Shown in pieces: positions 43,936 to 54,458 of a stretch of 64,000 bases of DNA. Source of the stretch: Edaphobacter sp. (GTDB taxonomy: Bacteria > Acidobacteriota > Terriglobia > Terriglobales > Acidobacteriaceae); NCBI RefSeq assembly GCF_028283685.1, contig NZ_JAPWKF010000007.1, positions 682,001 to 746,000 of the forward strand, read 5' to 3'. The first letter of the stretch is position 1, and every line of letters starts with the position of its first letter. Both the position numbers and the translations under genes were made by a program. The notes under the pieces are model-generated. The model was given only the letters and a program-made list of their open reading frames with translations. It was not told where the DNA came from and did no database searches.

Positions 43936-43999
43936 AATACCGTTTCACGATCCGGCATTCGATACTTTGGCAGGCCTTCCTCCGGCCTGCATCATGGAT

Positions 44000-44461
44000 T
44001 TAGTGGCGTCCGCCACCGGAATGTCCGCCGCCGCCCGGATGTCCGCCACCAGAGAATCCAGCTGAGTGCTCGCCGGAAGGACCATGGCTGGCATTGCCGA
44101 CATGACCCTGACCATCGCGGGCCTCATTGCCCTCAAAGTGATTGAACGGCTGTGCTCCCCGCCCCGGCATGGGGCCAGCGTATCCATGGTGCGGATCGTA
44201 ACGGTTGTCCACATGCCCATAGAAGCCATGCGGTCCATGAAACCAGGGGCCGGCTCCGATAAACACACCGCCGGTAAACCAGTCCGGGCCGTAGTAACCA
44301 TACGGCGCGCAGGTATAAGGCGCATAGTCGAAGTACCCGTACGGACATATTGGCGCAGGGCCGATATTGACGACAACCTGTGCATGCGCAGGCGCCACCA
44401 CGGTAGGTGCCGCAAGAACCAGGCCCAAAGCCGAAAGCTGAACCATCTTCGAAAGAAACAT
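44000..44461 (-). CDS. Secreted Gly/His/Tyr-rich protein of unknown function
   Basis: About 153 aa. Signal peptide (MFLSKMVQLSALGLVLAAPTVVAPAHA), then VVVNIGPAPICPYGYFDYAPYTCAPYGYYGP, a Tyr/Pro/Gly segment with two cysteines seen in small acidobacterial and proteobacterial exported proteins. The C-terminal third is Gly/His/Ser low complexity (GGGHPGGGGHSGGGRH), which could bind metal. GGAGG 5 nt before ATG 44461. Confidence 0.72.
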   Translation of the reverse strand: MFLSKMVQLSALGLVLAAPTVVAPAHAQVVVNIGPAPICPYGYFDYAPYTCAPYGYYGPDWFTGGVFIGAGPWFHGPHGFYGHVDNRYDPHHGYAGPMPGRGAQPFNHFEGNEARDGQGHVGNASHGPSGEHSAGFSGGGHPGGGGHSGGGRH

Positions 44462-44630
44462 ACTGCCTCCGTTGACTCCAGTAGGAGTAAACACTATCTG
44501 CAGGAAGTTGTTTCAAAAAACCAAGCTGCTCTTCCCAGAAACCTCTGCACACTGCACAGAATCTGTTAGTTCAACCGATTCCGGGGATTTCAGCAAGAGC
44601 GAGCCATGTCTGCCGCAACGCACAAACAAT

Positions 44631-44656
44631 AAGCGGCGAGCCGAAGCTCGCCGCTT
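44631..44656 (-). terminator. Terminator of tuf
   Basis: AAGCGGCGAGC-CGAA-GCTCGCCGCTT, 11-bp perfect stem with a stable tetraloop, 62 nt after the tuf stop. Confidence 0.85.
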
Positions 44657-44717
44657 TATGATGTTTGGCCTTCAGCAGAAACCCACGCGAAGCAGGTTAC
44701 CGCCGTCCGCACAGGAC

Positions 44718-45905
<1,188 letters not shown>

Positions 45906-45982
45906 TGCTCTCTCCGTCTCGTGGTGTTGGCCGGCGGTTGGCCGGCGGTTCAGGTCTAAACTTCAAACTTGGAAGTGAGAAA

Positions 45983-46300
45983 TCAGTAGTACGAGTACAG
46001 CCGGAAGAATTGCTGCCTCAGCTCAGGAGCGACCTTCTCGAGGCTCGCGAGGTAAAGCTCCCGAATCTGCCCCTGGTCTCCGTCGGGAAGCCGCTTATAG
46101 TCGGCCTCCGCCTTCGGCCCGAGAAGGCCCTTGCTCAGGACGAACTCGAACTCACGGATGCGCGCTCCCTTTTGCTCGAGCGAGCGCAGGAAGTCACGAA
46201 TCTTTCCAGTGGCAAATGACGTTTCAATCGCTGTCTTCACCGCACCAAACGCCTCGGGTTCGGCGATCGGAAGTACCGGCTGCTCTTTCAACGTGCTCAA
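45983..46300 (-). CDS. Unknown small helical protein between tRNA-Gly and tuf
   Basis: About 105 aa. Mixed charged, mostly helical (AVKTAIETSFATGKIRDFLR; ELYLASLEKVAPELRQQFF), no membrane segment. Not recognised. TTG 46300, with AGGAG 6 nt upstream, is the best start; TTG 46303 is adjacent. Its position within the tRNA-tuf transcript suggests it is expressed with the translation machinery. Confidence 0.75.
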   Translation of the reverse strand: MSTLKEQPVLPIAEPEAFGAVKTAIETSFATGKIRDFLRSLEQKGARIREFEFVLSKGLLGPKAEADYKRLPDGDQGQIRELYLASLEKVAPELRQQFFRLYSYY

Positions 46301-46331
46301 CAAACTCTCCTGCTACTGCCTTCGAACGCTC

Positions 46332-46406
46332 TGGAGCGGGAGACGGGAATCGAACCCGCGACCAACAGCTTGGAAGGCTGTGACTCTACCACTGAGTTAC
46401 TCCCGC
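46332..46406 (-). tRNA. tRNA-Gly (TCC)
   Basis: GCGGGAG acceptor from 46406, anticodon stem ACAGC/GCTGT with TCC, TTCGATT T-loop, encoded CCA at 46332-46334. Confidence 0.97.
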
Positions 46407-46428
46407 CCGCCTGCTACCAATGAAAATC

Positions 46429-46503
<75 letters not shown>

Positions 46504-46526
46504 CTGTTACAACCAACTCAACAATC

Positions 46527-46700
46527 CTATCGCGAACGAAGCCTCAGCAGCGTTACACGAAAGGCAAAAAATCCTAACAGGATCAACGTCAGCGTCCGAT
46601 ACTGTCCTGGCTCCATCGTCTGCCAGGCCAGGATCGCCAGAACTCCAATCACTCCCAGCGCGACCAACATCCGTCCACTGCCGGCAGGGCTGAAATCCAC
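46527..46700 (-). CDS. 57-aa membrane protein within the tRNA cluster
   Basis: GTG 46700 with GGGGAG 5 nt upstream; stop TAG at 46527. Two hydrophobic segments (MLVALGVIGVLAILAW at 11-26 and LTLILLGFFAFRVTLL at 37-52) flank an acidic turn, and a basic LRLRSR tail ends it. No family recognised. It lies between tRNA-Tyr and tRNA-Thr(GGT), separated by 30 and 24 nt, so it must come from the tRNA precursor transcript. The ribosome site and clean composition argue that it is real. Confidence 0.6.
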   Translation of the reverse strand: MDFSPAGSGRMLVALGVIGVLAILAWQTMEPGQYRTLTLILLGFFAFRVTLLRLRSR

Positions 46701-46730
46701 TGACGCTCCCCTGTCTTACAACCAAACTTG

Positions 46731-46817
46731 TGGTGCACAGGGAAGGATTCGAACCTTCGTAGCGCATAACGCGGCAGATTTACAGTCTGCTGCCATTAAC
46801 CACTCGGCCACCTGTGC
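46731..46817 (-). tRNA. tRNA-Tyr (GTA)
   Basis: Class II tRNA with long variable arm. GCACAGG acceptor from 46817, anticodon stem CAGA/TCTG with GTA, TTCGAAT T-loop, encoded CCA at 46731-46733. Confidence 0.97.
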
Positions 46818-46989
46818 ACTTCTCTGTCAAGCCTCTCAAATCGGCAGCACCCGTCCTTTATTCACCACACCACATCGCCGATCCAGTGACGCCGATCGAA
46901 CGCGTGTGCTTTGAAGAAAGTCTCCGGAGGCCTGCGCGACCAGAACGGCCTGGCAGTACAACCAAACTCTTCCTCGGCTGTGAGGAAAC

Positions 46990-47065
46990 TGGAGCTGGCG
47001 AAGGGACTTGAACCCCCGACCCTCTGATTACAAATCAGATGCTCTACCAGCTGAGCTACGCCAGC
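46990..47065 (-). tRNA. tRNA-Thr (TGT)
   Basis: GCTGGCG acceptor from 47065, anticodon stem TCTGA/TCAGA with TGT, TTCAAGT T-loop, encoded CCA at 46990-46992. First gene of the tRNA-tuf transcript. Confidence 0.97.
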
Positions 47066-47142
47066 CCTGACAGCCTTTGCTCTCTGAAGCTCCAGTCGCG
47101 TGACGCGCAATGGTGCTGTGCGCAGAGTGCGCCGCAGTTCTG

Positions 47143-47171
47143 AATGTAGCACAGCGCAACCGCAGTCGCAA
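47143..47171 (-). promoter_or_regulatory. Promoter of the tRNA-tuf operon
   Basis: On the minus strand TTGCGA (47171-47166), 17-nt spacer and TACATT (47148-47143), giving a start near 47136 and a 70-nt leader before tRNA-Thr(TGT). Confidence 0.6.
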
Positions 47172-47210
47172 CGCCGGTTACAGCGCCGATTCCCACAGCG
47201 CTCTGCCTCA

Positions 47211-47822
47211 TCACACCATCTCCACCAGCGCCCGCCGCTCCCACGGTGCCGGTACCTTCACCGACGCCATGCCTGCGGCTGTCGCCGACTCAATCCCCAT
47301 CTCCGTGTCCTCGAAGACCAGGCAGTGCTCCGGCTGAACTCCCAGCCTCTCAGCCGCCATCAGATACGGCTCCGGATGCGGCTTGCTGTTCCTGTAATCT
47401 CCCGCGCAGACCAGCGTCTCGAAGCGGTCCAGAAGGCTCAGCGTCGCCAGCGACGCCCGCACCGAATCCTGCGTCGAGCCCGACACCACGGCAAACGGAA
47501 TCACGCCATGCTGCGCCTCGATATGCTCCAGCACCTCGGGCACCGCCTTCATCTGCGGCAGGTTCGCGTAGAACATCTCTTCCTTGCGGAGCTGGATATC
47601 GGCCACCGGCATCGCCAGGTTGTGGCGCTGGTTCAGCGATTCGATGATCTCCACCACCGGCATCCCGCCCCAGGCATAAAACAGCTCTTCGTCAAAGTGG
47701 CAGCCGTACTCAGAAAGAACATCCTTCCAGGCAATGTAGTGCAGCGGCATCGAGTCGCAGATTGTGCCATCGCAGTCAAACAGATACGCCTTGAACTCGC
47801 CGGCAGGTAAGGTCAACTTCAT
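47211..47822 (-). CDS. HAD-family phosphatase, YqaB/beta-phosphoglucomutase-like
   Basis: 203 aa. Motif I FDCDGTICDSMPLHY (nucleophile Asp and acid/base Asp at about 16 and 18), a helical cap, motif II VVSGS near 115, motif III Lys in SKPHPEPYL, and motif IV VFEDTEMGIESATAAGM. Substrate is probably a sugar phosphate such as fructose-1-phosphate. GGGAGATC about 9 nt before ATG 47822 favours this start over 47861. Acts in the cytosol. Confidence 0.9.
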   Translation of the reverse strand: MKLTLPAGEFKAYLFDCDGTICDSMPLHYIAWKDVLSEYGCHFDEELFYAWGGMPVVEIIESLNQRHNLAMPVADIQLRKEEMFYANLPQMKAVPEVLEHIEAQHGVIPFAVVSGSTQDSVRASLATLSLLDRFETLVCAGDYRNSKPHPEPYLMAAERLGVQPEHCLVFEDTEMGIESATAAGMASVKVPAPWERRALVEMV

Positions 47823-47970
47823 CGAAAAAGATCTCCCGGGCAAAACGCGCCCCATATCCATGATGACAGACCAATCTCAAACGATTCTCACCGCCACCGA
47901 AATCCCCTGGTTGCGTGATAGCCTTTCCCTCGTCCAACCCCATAAGAACACTGCCCCGGGAGTTCCCTGC

Positions 47971-48822
47971 ATGTCTCTGCTGCGATTCTTGCTTCCTGCC
48001 GCCCTTGTCGCGATCCTGGCCGTTCCAGCCGTCGCGCGCGCCCAGGTCACCGAGACTCCCCAGGCCGACGCCGGGCCCCTCGTCACAAAGTCCGCCCCCG
48101 CCAAAACCCTCAACAACACCTCCGTCATCCGCATGGCGCAGGCCAATCTCAGCGACGACCTCATCATCCAGGCCATCAACACGCAGCCCGGCCAGTACAC
48201 CACCGACGCCGATGCCATGATCGCGCTCAAGGAGGCTGGCGTCTCCGAGCGCGTCATCACCGCCATGATCAACCGCGGCCGCAGGCGCCTCACCCCCGGC
48301 GGCGAGGCAACGGACGATCCACCGCCAGCTCCCGTCACCGTCATTCCCGTCAACGAGATCGGCGTCTACTACAAGGACCGCAAAGGCATCTGGCAACCCA
48401 TCGAGGCCGAGGTCATCCATGCCAAGTCCGGCGGCTGGCTCAAGTCCACCGCCACCCACGGCATCATCAAGACCGACATGAACGGCCGCGTCAACGGCGC
48501 TCAATCCAAACTCGCCCTGCAGGCCCCCATCGAGTTCATGGTCTACACCCCCGACGGCGCCGCCGCCGCCGACTACACCCTCGTGCGCTTCCGCCTCCAC
48601 CCCGACTACCGGGAGTTCCGCACCCTCACCGGCGGCGTCTTCCACTCCACCGGCGGCGCCGACCGCGACGAGGTCAAGTTCAACGCCACCCGCATCGCCG
48701 CCCGCACCTATACCTTCACCATCGACCACGCCGTCGGCGGAGGCGAGTACGGCATCCTGCCTCCCGGCACCGCAAACATCGCCAACGGCGGCAAGATCTA
48801 CACGTTTGCCATCACCGAATAG
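47971..48822 (+). CDS. Exported protein with an acidobacterial helical repeat motif
   Basis: 283 aa. Signal peptide (LLRFLLPAALVAILAVPAVARA). Residues about 45-95 match a motif I associate with acidobacterial exported proteins: SVIRMAQANLSDDLIIQAI and DADAMIALKEAGVSERVITAMI, two helix pairs sensing nothing known. A beta-rich C-terminal domain of 150 residues follows (IGVYYKDRKGIWQPIEAE). Function unknown. GGGAG 9 nt before ATG 47971 marks the start; longer frames overlap the divergent HAD gene. Confidence 0.75.
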   Translation: MSLLRFLLPAALVAILAVPAVARAQVTETPQADAGPLVTKSAPAKTLNNTSVIRMAQANLSDDLIIQAINTQPGQYTTDADAMIALKEAGVSERVITAMINRGRRRLTPGGEATDDPPPAPVTVIPVNEIGVYYKDRKGIWQPIEAEVIHAKSGGWLKSTATHGIIKTDMNGRVNGAQSKLALQAPIEFMVYTPDGAAAADYTLVRFRLHPDYREFRTLTGGVFHSTGGADRDEVKFNATRIAARTYTFTIDHAVGGGEYGILPPGTANIANGGKIYTFAITE

Positions 48823-48880
48823 CTCGCCCGAATCCGACGCGTATTGCTCTCCGGCGCAGGACAGGATAGAAACAGACTGA

Positions 48881-49900
48881 ATGTCTGGCCGATTCCACTG
48901 GTTGTTTCGCCGATCCACCCGCTACTCGCTGATGGTTGTGCTCTCGCTTGTCGCTGCACTGATCATCGCCATCGTGCTGCGTAAAGCCGCGCCGCCAGAG
49001 GCCGCGAGGCTCCTGCCCGAATCCGACGCCATCGTCTACTTCAACCTCAAGCCGCTGCGCCTGGCCACCCACCTCGACCGCAACCAGGTCACCCGTGCGC
49101 CCGACTACCAGCGTTTTGTCGACGCCACCGGCATCGTGCCCGAACGCGATCTCAACTCCGTCGCCTTCGCCCTGCACCGCATGGAGAATCCCAACGGCCC
49201 CAACGGGCCCGTCGGTTACTCCGAGGTCTTCGAAGGCAGCTTCGACGGCGAGCGCCTCGCCAACTACCTCGAGTCCATCGCCCAGTCGCGCGAGAGCTAC
49301 GCCGGCCACACCATCTACACCATCCGTATCAGCGACGGCACAGTCACCCGGCCGCTCCGCATCGCCCAACTGGGCTACGACTCCATCGCCGCCTCCAACA
49401 TGCCCACCGTCGAGCAGATTCACTCCATCCTCGACCGCCACCGCTCGGCCGCCTCGCCCTTCTCCGGCTCCTCGCTCCTCTCCGAACGCTACCGCGACGT
49501 GCCGCTGCTCTCCGCCGCCTGGGGCATCGGACACATCGGACTTCCCTTCTCCGACCGCGGCTACATCTCCCTCTTCGGCCTGCAGCTGCCCCTGCCCGAG
49601 GACACCACCTTCGTCGCCAGCCTGCGCTACACCGGCACGCTGCGCCTTCGCATCGAAGAGCTCTCCCCCACGCCTGAAGACGCCGCCCGCGCCGCGCAGA
49701 ACCTCTCCACGCTCATCGGCCTGCTCCGCTCGCTGCAGCAGATTCAGCCACGCAACGACAACGACGCGGCCGTGCTCAAGATGTTCGATTCGCTGCGCAT
49801 CGACCAGCGCAAAGACCGCGCCGTCATCACGGCAACCGTTCCCACCGACCTCCTGCAGCAGCTGGCCACTTCCGCCACCGCGACCAGCGACACCCGCTGA
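48881..49900 (+). CDS. Membrane-anchored protein of unknown function
   Basis: 339 aa. One transmembrane helix at about 15-33 (YSLMVVLSLVAALIIAIVL) and a large outer domain beginning LLPESDAIVYFNLKPLR, a phrase resembling DUF3352-type and other exported proteins with a repeated alpha/beta fold (about 40-170, then 180-320). No catalytic motif seen. It follows the preceding gene by 58 nt and ends at a terminator; the two may be co-transcribed. Confidence 0.7.
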   Translation: MSGRFHWLFRRSTRYSLMVVLSLVAALIIAIVLRKAAPPEAARLLPESDAIVYFNLKPLRLATHLDRNQVTRAPDYQRFVDATGIVPERDLNSVAFALHRMENPNGPNGPVGYSEVFEGSFDGERLANYLESIAQSRESYAGHTIYTIRISDGTVTRPLRIAQLGYDSIAASNMPTVEQIHSILDRHRSAASPFSGSSLLSERYRDVPLLSAAWGIGHIGLPFSDRGYISLFGLQLPLPEDTTFVASLRYTGTLRLRIEELSPTPEDAARAAQNLSTLIGLLRSLQQIQPRNDNDAAVLKMFDSLRIDQRKDRAVITATVPTDLLQQLATSATATSDTR

Positions 49901-49914
49901 CAAAGCTCCAAAGC

Positions 49915-49942
49915 AAAACGGCCCGGAGATCCGGACCGTTTC
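49915..49942. terminator. Terminator between converging genes
   Basis: AAACGG-c-CCGGA-ga-TCCGG-a-CCGTTT with one internal mismatch, A and T flanks; serves the 48881 gene and perhaps the HD-GYP gene. Confidence 0.65.
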
Positions 49943-49974
49943 AAAAATCTTTGGCTGATTCCCTGCTTGGGTGC

Positions 49975-51225
49975 TCAGGCGACCTGCGTAACGCTCCCGG
50001 CATGTGTATTCACCGGCTCGAACAGCAACGTCGCCGAATTGCCCATCAGCGCCGCCAGCGCATCCACGCAATCGACATCCAGCTTATCCGGCGTTAACGA
50101 ACGCATGATCGGCAGAATCTGACGATTGTCCATCCCGGGGCGATACGGCCGGTCCTCCGACAGAGCGCTGTAGACATCCGCCACAGCGACGATGCGCGAC
50201 TCCAGCGACAGGTCCGCAGCCATCAGCCGGTTCGGGTATCCCGTGCCATCCAGCTTCTCGTGGTGCTCCCCGGCGATGATCGCCATCTCGCGGAAGGGCT
50301 CGATCATCTCCAGGATCTGCCGCGACAGCCCCGGATGGCGCTCCACGATCTTCCACTCTTCCTTGCTGAGCGGCGTGCGCTTGTCCAGAATCGAGTTAGC
50401 CACGCTCAGCTTGCCGATATCGTGCAGCAGCGCCGCCCGGCGTACCAGCTTGACCCGCTCCGGCGGCAGCCCCAGCTTCTGCGCCATCCCGTGCGCCACC
50501 TCGGCCACGCCGATCGAGTGACGATACGTAAAGTGCGACTTCGAGTCGACGATGTCTGCAAACGCCTCGCAGATCAGGTCAATCTGCCGCTCATCCAGCC
50601 TCTTGCGCTGCTGCGGATCAAGCTCCAGCACCGCCGCCCGCGTCAGCTCGTGGCTGTCATCGGAGCGGCAACAGCTCCACAGCTCCCCGCGAAGATTCAA
50701 CGCCAGCGCCGCACGAACCAGGTGCGGGTCGAACCACGTCCCGCTCCACTGCTCCAGCGTCTCGATGGCAACGTCCGTGTTGCGTCCGACGGAAAAGACA
50801 TCCAGATGCTGCGCTACAGCACACACCCGAGCCAGCAGGGGAATCCGTTGCCCGCGCTGCCGCTTCGGAAAGCCGGTGCCGTCCCAATGTTCTTCGATAC
50901 TGCGAACCGCATCGGCCGCCATCTCGCCCATACCCAGCTTGCTGACGATGCTGGCGCCGCGGTCGCAACGCAGGCCGATCATCTCCTGATTGCCGATGTC
51001 CTTGAGCAACAGTGCATAGTACAGGCTGTTCTTCTGCTCGCCCCCCACACCGGCCTCGTCGGCGATCCTCATGCCCAACAGGCAGCTGCGCAGCGCATGG
51101 CCGCGAACTGCTCCTTCGGTCAGGTCAGTCGCAAACGAAAGTGCCGAGATGATCTCTGAAAGAGAGATCGATCCGGAATCGTTCTGCGCTACTTGCCGGT
51201 ATGACGCTGACGTCTGCAGCTCCAT
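49975..51225 (-). CDS. HD-GYP-domain protein with a degenerate first domain
   Basis: About 416 aa. C-terminal HD-GYP domain (about 225-390): HSIGVAEVAHGMA, HDIGKLSV, a HH pair in IIAGEHHEKLDGTGYP, and DVYSALSEDRPYR. HD-GYP enzymes hydrolyse cyclic di-GMP. The N-terminal half is a second, worn copy: LLKDIGN replaces HD-x-GK and EHWDGTGFP remains of the GYP motif, so it probably lacks activity and may sense or regulate. ATG 51225 gives the shorter, cleaner protein. No GGDEF protein is in the window. Confidence 0.92.
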   Translation of the reverse strand: MELQTSASYRQVAQNDSGSISLSEIISALSFATDLTEGAVRGHALRSCLLGMRIADEAGVGGEQKNSLYYALLLKDIGNQEMIGLRCDRGASIVSKLGMGEMAADAVRSIEEHWDGTGFPKRQRGQRIPLLARVCAVAQHLDVFSVGRNTDVAIETLEQWSGTWFDPHLVRAALALNLRGELWSCCRSDDSHELTRAAVLELDPQQRKRLDERQIDLICEAFADIVDSKSHFTYRHSIGVAEVAHGMAQKLGLPPERVKLVRRAALLHDIGKLSVANSILDKRTPLSKEEWKIVERHPGLSRQILEMIEPFREMAIIAGEHHEKLDGTGYPNRLMAADLSLESRIVAVADVYSALSEDRPYRPGMDNRQILPIMRSLTPDKLDVDCVDALAALMGNSATLLFEPVNTHAGSVTQVA

Positions 51226-51517
51226 AATGTCCGTCCGTCTCCACCAAGTGTGGTCACAGCTAGGCCGAAGCCACTTATCCACAGGTCAATGGCCACTTTA
51301 TGACTGCCCGAAGAGCACCGCTACTACACAAAAGATGCAGCCCCGGGGGACCTGGAGTCCAACCCCCATGGAAGCAACCCTTTTACGCCTCCGTAACAGT
51401 AGACAAGGTAACCATGCAAAACGTTGCACACCTCAAAGGATTGACACTGGAATATGCCTCACGCTTTCCCACGAGAGATCGACGGACATCCGGCAAACAA
51501 ATAAAAATGGAACCAAG

Positions 51518-53215
51518 TTACTTATTATCTGCAGGATGTATATCCGCCGGGCGAATACGAACATCTCCCCCATAAAGTGCCAGCAGGGGATGATGAACCA
51601 CCGCACGAAACTCATATCGGCTGCCGGCGGGTATTCCATTAACCGTGACAGAGAACTTCCCGGCGGCGGTGACCGTCTCAAGCGGAGTCGCGGTCCAGGG
51701 CGCCGTCCGTGAGTTCACGTCCTCGCCCTCGATCGTCCGATACTCAAATCCCACCTTCAGCGACTTCGCCCCGGCCATATCGATCATCTCGCCCTCCAGC
51801 CGTACCGCGCCGCTGCCCGCCTCGCGGCTGTAGCTCAGCGTCTTCACCCTGGGCGGCGTCAGCGCCGGCTCCACGTTGGTGATCTTCAACACCACCGGGT
51901 TCGGCCACTGGCGATTGTCCTGGATGCGCTGCGAGCGGATTGTGTGGATGTGCAGGCCATCGGCCTCCATCCTGTAGGTCGTCTCCGGCTTCTGGTTCGA
52001 ATACTCCATCACCTCGCCGTTTGCCCCCAGCACGCTCACCTCGGTCTTCGCCGTCGCCTTCACCGAGTGCAGCACCAGCTCCTGCCACTGCCCCATCTTC
52101 CACGGCACCGCGGGAGCCGCCATCGCGTACAGAGCGCTGCCGTCCTTCTTCTTCGTAAACCAGACATCGCCCTCATTGGTGATGATCCAGGGCCGCGTCG
52201 CGTAGATCGCCTCGCCGTTCACAAACATCCAGGTGGCAATCTCGCGCAGCCGCTCCTCCTGCTCGATGGCCAGCTCGCCGTTCGGCTTCGGCCCGATGTT
52301 CAGCAGAAAGTTGCCGCCCTTGGCCCGCGTCTCAATCAGCCGATGGATCAGCTGCGTGCCGCTCTTGTAGTGATCGTTCTGCGGCTGATACTGCCAGGCG
52401 TCCCCCATCGTGTCGTTCGCCTCCCACGGGCCGTCGTAGGGCACGCCGGGGATCGTCTGCTCCGGCGACAGCATCGCGCCGCGCGTGATCACGATGTTCG
52501 GCTGCATCTTCCACGCCAGCTGACGCAGGCTCGTCGCCTCGCCGTCGAAGAACAGCACATCCACCGGGCCATAGTTCTTCATCAGCTCCGTCAGCTGGTC
52601 GGAGTCATACTTCAGCAGCCCCGGATTCTCACTCGGCTGCACCGCGTCCGTGCCGCGCTGAATCAGCTTGTGGTTCTCATGCAGCCAGTAAAAATCGTCC
52701 GGTGAAAAGTACATGCCCGGAGCGATGCCTTCCTTGCGAAACGCATCCAGAATCTCCTTCGTCGCATCGCGATGAAACGGCGTGTTCATGATGTTGAACG
52801 GCGTCGTCTTTGTCGCAAACATGCCGAAGCCCGAGTGATGCTTCGTCGTGAACACCACATACTTCACACCCGCCAGCTTCGCCAGCCGCGCCCACTCCGA
52901 AGGATCGAAGCGCGTCGGATCGAAGGTCTTCGGCAGGTCGTTGAAGAAGCGGTCGTCATAGTCCTCCGAAGCGCCCACCAGCGAGTGGCTGATCGTCACG
53001 CCCAGCTGCGAATCCACGCTCCAGTGAATGAACAGACCGAAGCCCTGATCGCGGAACCACTCCGTCCGATCCGGCTTATTCAGCGAGTGCGTAAAGTCTG
53101 TATTCTCGCCCGCAATCGGCTTGCCCTGCGCCTGCATCGAGACTGCGCCAACGCCAAGCAGCGCCGCCGCTGCAACCCACTGCAAACCCTTGATCGGACG
53201 CGATACGACGTGCAT
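51518..53215 (-). CDS. Alpha-L-fucosidase, GH29
   Basis: About 565 aa. Exported (signal peptide to about 30). The catalytic TIM barrel contains EWFRDQGFGLFIHWS, AGVKYVVFTTKHHSGF (the conserved KHHDGF-type motif with Ser for Asp) and VDVLFFDGEA, whose Asp is the expected nucleophile (usual form W-F-D-G). KGGNFLLNIGPKPNGE ends the barrel; a C-terminal beta-sandwich follows. Releases terminal fucose from plant or microbial glycans. GAGG 6 nt before ATG 53215 sets the start. Confidence 0.9.
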   Translation of the reverse strand: MHVVSRPIKGLQWVAAAALLGVGAVSMQAQGKPIAGENTDFTHSLNKPDRTEWFRDQGFGLFIHWSVDSQLGVTISHSLVGASEDYDDRFFNDLPKTFDPTRFDPSEWARLAKLAGVKYVVFTTKHHSGFGMFATKTTPFNIMNTPFHRDATKEILDAFRKEGIAPGMYFSPDDFYWLHENHKLIQRGTDAVQPSENPGLLKYDSDQLTELMKNYGPVDVLFFDGEATSLRQLAWKMQPNIVITRGAMLSPEQTIPGVPYDGPWEANDTMGDAWQYQPQNDHYKSGTQLIHRLIETRAKGGNFLLNIGPKPNGELAIEQEERLREIATWMFVNGEAIYATRPWIITNEGDVWFTKKKDGSALYAMAAPAVPWKMGQWQELVLHSVKATAKTEVSVLGANGEVMEYSNQKPETTYRMEADGLHIHTIRSQRIQDNRQWPNPVVLKITNVEPALTPPRVKTLSYSREAGSGAVRLEGEMIDMAGAKSLKVGFEYRTIEGEDVNSRTAPWTATPLETVTAAGKFSVTVNGIPAGSRYEFRAVVHHPLLALYGGDVRIRPADIHPADNK

Positions 53216-53325
53216 AAAAATCCTCAAATCTTGAATAAAATCTATTCTTTATGCTTTCACAGAAAGTAAATAGCTGTCGCTGGTGAAATCTTCTTCACCC
53301 TCTTCCCGACAGGGCACAGCAAAAC

Positions 53326-53350
53326 AAAAAGGGCCGGATCCCCGGCCCTC
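53326..53350 (-). terminator. Terminator of the M23 peptidase gene
   Basis: AGGGCCGG-ATCC-CCGGCCCT with, on the minus strand, TTTTTGTTTT directly after it; 26 nt past the stop. Confidence 0.78.
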
Positions 53351-53375
53351 TCTGCTCCATCTCTTCATCTCTGCG

Positions 53376-54458
53376 TTACTGATCCAGACCCGCGGCCTTC
53401 GCCGTAGCCTTTGCGCCGGCAGCGCTTCCTGCAGGAAGTGCTGGTGTCTCCGCGCCAAGATCCGCAAGCGTCACGCGAAGATACTTGTGCGGATTGACCG
53501 GCGTGTTGTGAATGCGAACCTCGTAGTGCACATGGTTGCCCGTCACGCGGCCGCTGTGGCCTACGTAGCCGATCACCTCTCCACGCGCCACCGTCTGCCC
53601 CGGCATCACGGCAAAGCCGGACATGTGGCCATACAGCGTCTCCACGCCATGACCATGATCGATGACTACCGCCCGGCCGTAGCCGTTCTCCACCTGAGCC
53701 GACTTCACCACGCCGTCACCGGTCGCGCGGATTGGCGTACCGTTGGGAGCCGAAATATCCAGCCCCTTGTGGAACTCACCCTCACCGTTACCCAGCACAG
53801 GATCGATGCGCTGACCGAAACCACTCGAGATCGGCCCCATCACCGGCCACAGCGTCGGAGCGTACGCCGAAGCGTTCAGGTCCGCGCTGGGCAGACCGCC
53901 GCCAAACAAACTCTCGCTGTCGCTCGGACGATTGATGCCGCTCAGCGAACGTGCCGCCGCTCCGCTCAACGCCTGGTTGCGAAGCGAATAGAACGCATCC
54001 ACCGACTTGTAATAGCTGTCATCGCTCAGGCTCGCGGTCTCCGTCAGGGGAGTCTTCTCCACCTGCTCCGCAACGTCCTCCGCATGCTTGCGGCTGGCGC
54101 GGCCCGTCAGGCGTCCCACCGGCATCGCCAGCTTGCTCGCCGTCAGGCCATAGAGCGCCGAGACCTCGCTCGCCAGAGAACCCAGCGACGCTGCCTGAAT
54201 ATCCTTCTCACGCGCCGCCTCTTCGAGGTGCACATAATCCTTCTGCAGAGCGTTATGATCCTGGCGCAGCTGATTGAAGCGGGCCGTCTTGATCAGCATC
54301 CGCGAGTACGATCCTGCCAGCCCCGTGATCGTGAACATACCAATCACAGCCGCTGCGACGAAGATGTACGCGTAGTGCATCGGAACGGGAACCTTGTGCA
54401 GGCTTCCGTCCTCGTCGCGGCTGACGACCATGATGTAGTAACGCTTTTTAAGCTTCAA
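53376..54458 (-). CDS. M23-family (LytM) peptidoglycan endopeptidase
   Basis: About 360 aa. Short basic lead KKRYYIMVVSRD, one transmembrane helix (about 28-50, YIFVAAAVIGMFTITGLAG), a coiled coil (about 60-100) and a periplasmic LytM domain with zinc ligands HKGLD (H-x3-D) and HVHYEV (H-x-H), plus GHSGRVTGNHVHY. It cleaves peptide crosslinks, or activates amidases if inactive; ligands here look complete. Start is uncertain: TTG 54458 fits the family beginning KLKKRYY, ATG 54431 is the next choice and the frame is open to 54548. Confidence 0.9.
   Translation of the reverse strand: MKLKKRYYIMVVSRDEDGSLHKVPVPMHYAYIFVAAAVIGMFTITGLAGSYSRMLIKTARFNQLRQDHNALQKDYVHLEEAAREKDIQAASLGSLASEVSALYGLTASKLAMPVGRLTGRASRKHAEDVAEQVEKTPLTETASLSDDSYYKSVDAFYSLRNQALSGAAARSLSGINRPSDSESLFGGGLPSADLNASAYAPTLWPVMGPISSGFGQRIDPVLGNGEGEFHKGLDISAPNGTPIRATGDGVVKSAQVENGYGRAVVIDHGHGVETLYGHMSGFAVMPGQTVARGEVIGYVGHSGRVTGNHVHYEVRIHNTPVNPHKYLRVTLADLGAETPALPAGSAAGAKATAKAAGLDQ

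Larger units (their letters stand above)
43689..43999 (-). other. 310-bp leader/intergenic region upstream of rpmG
   Basis: Contains, on the minus strand, a hairpin next to the rpmG ribosome site (43713-43731), a GGATAAT -10-like element near 43855 and the terminator of the upstream gene. No gene seen. Confidence 0.5.
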
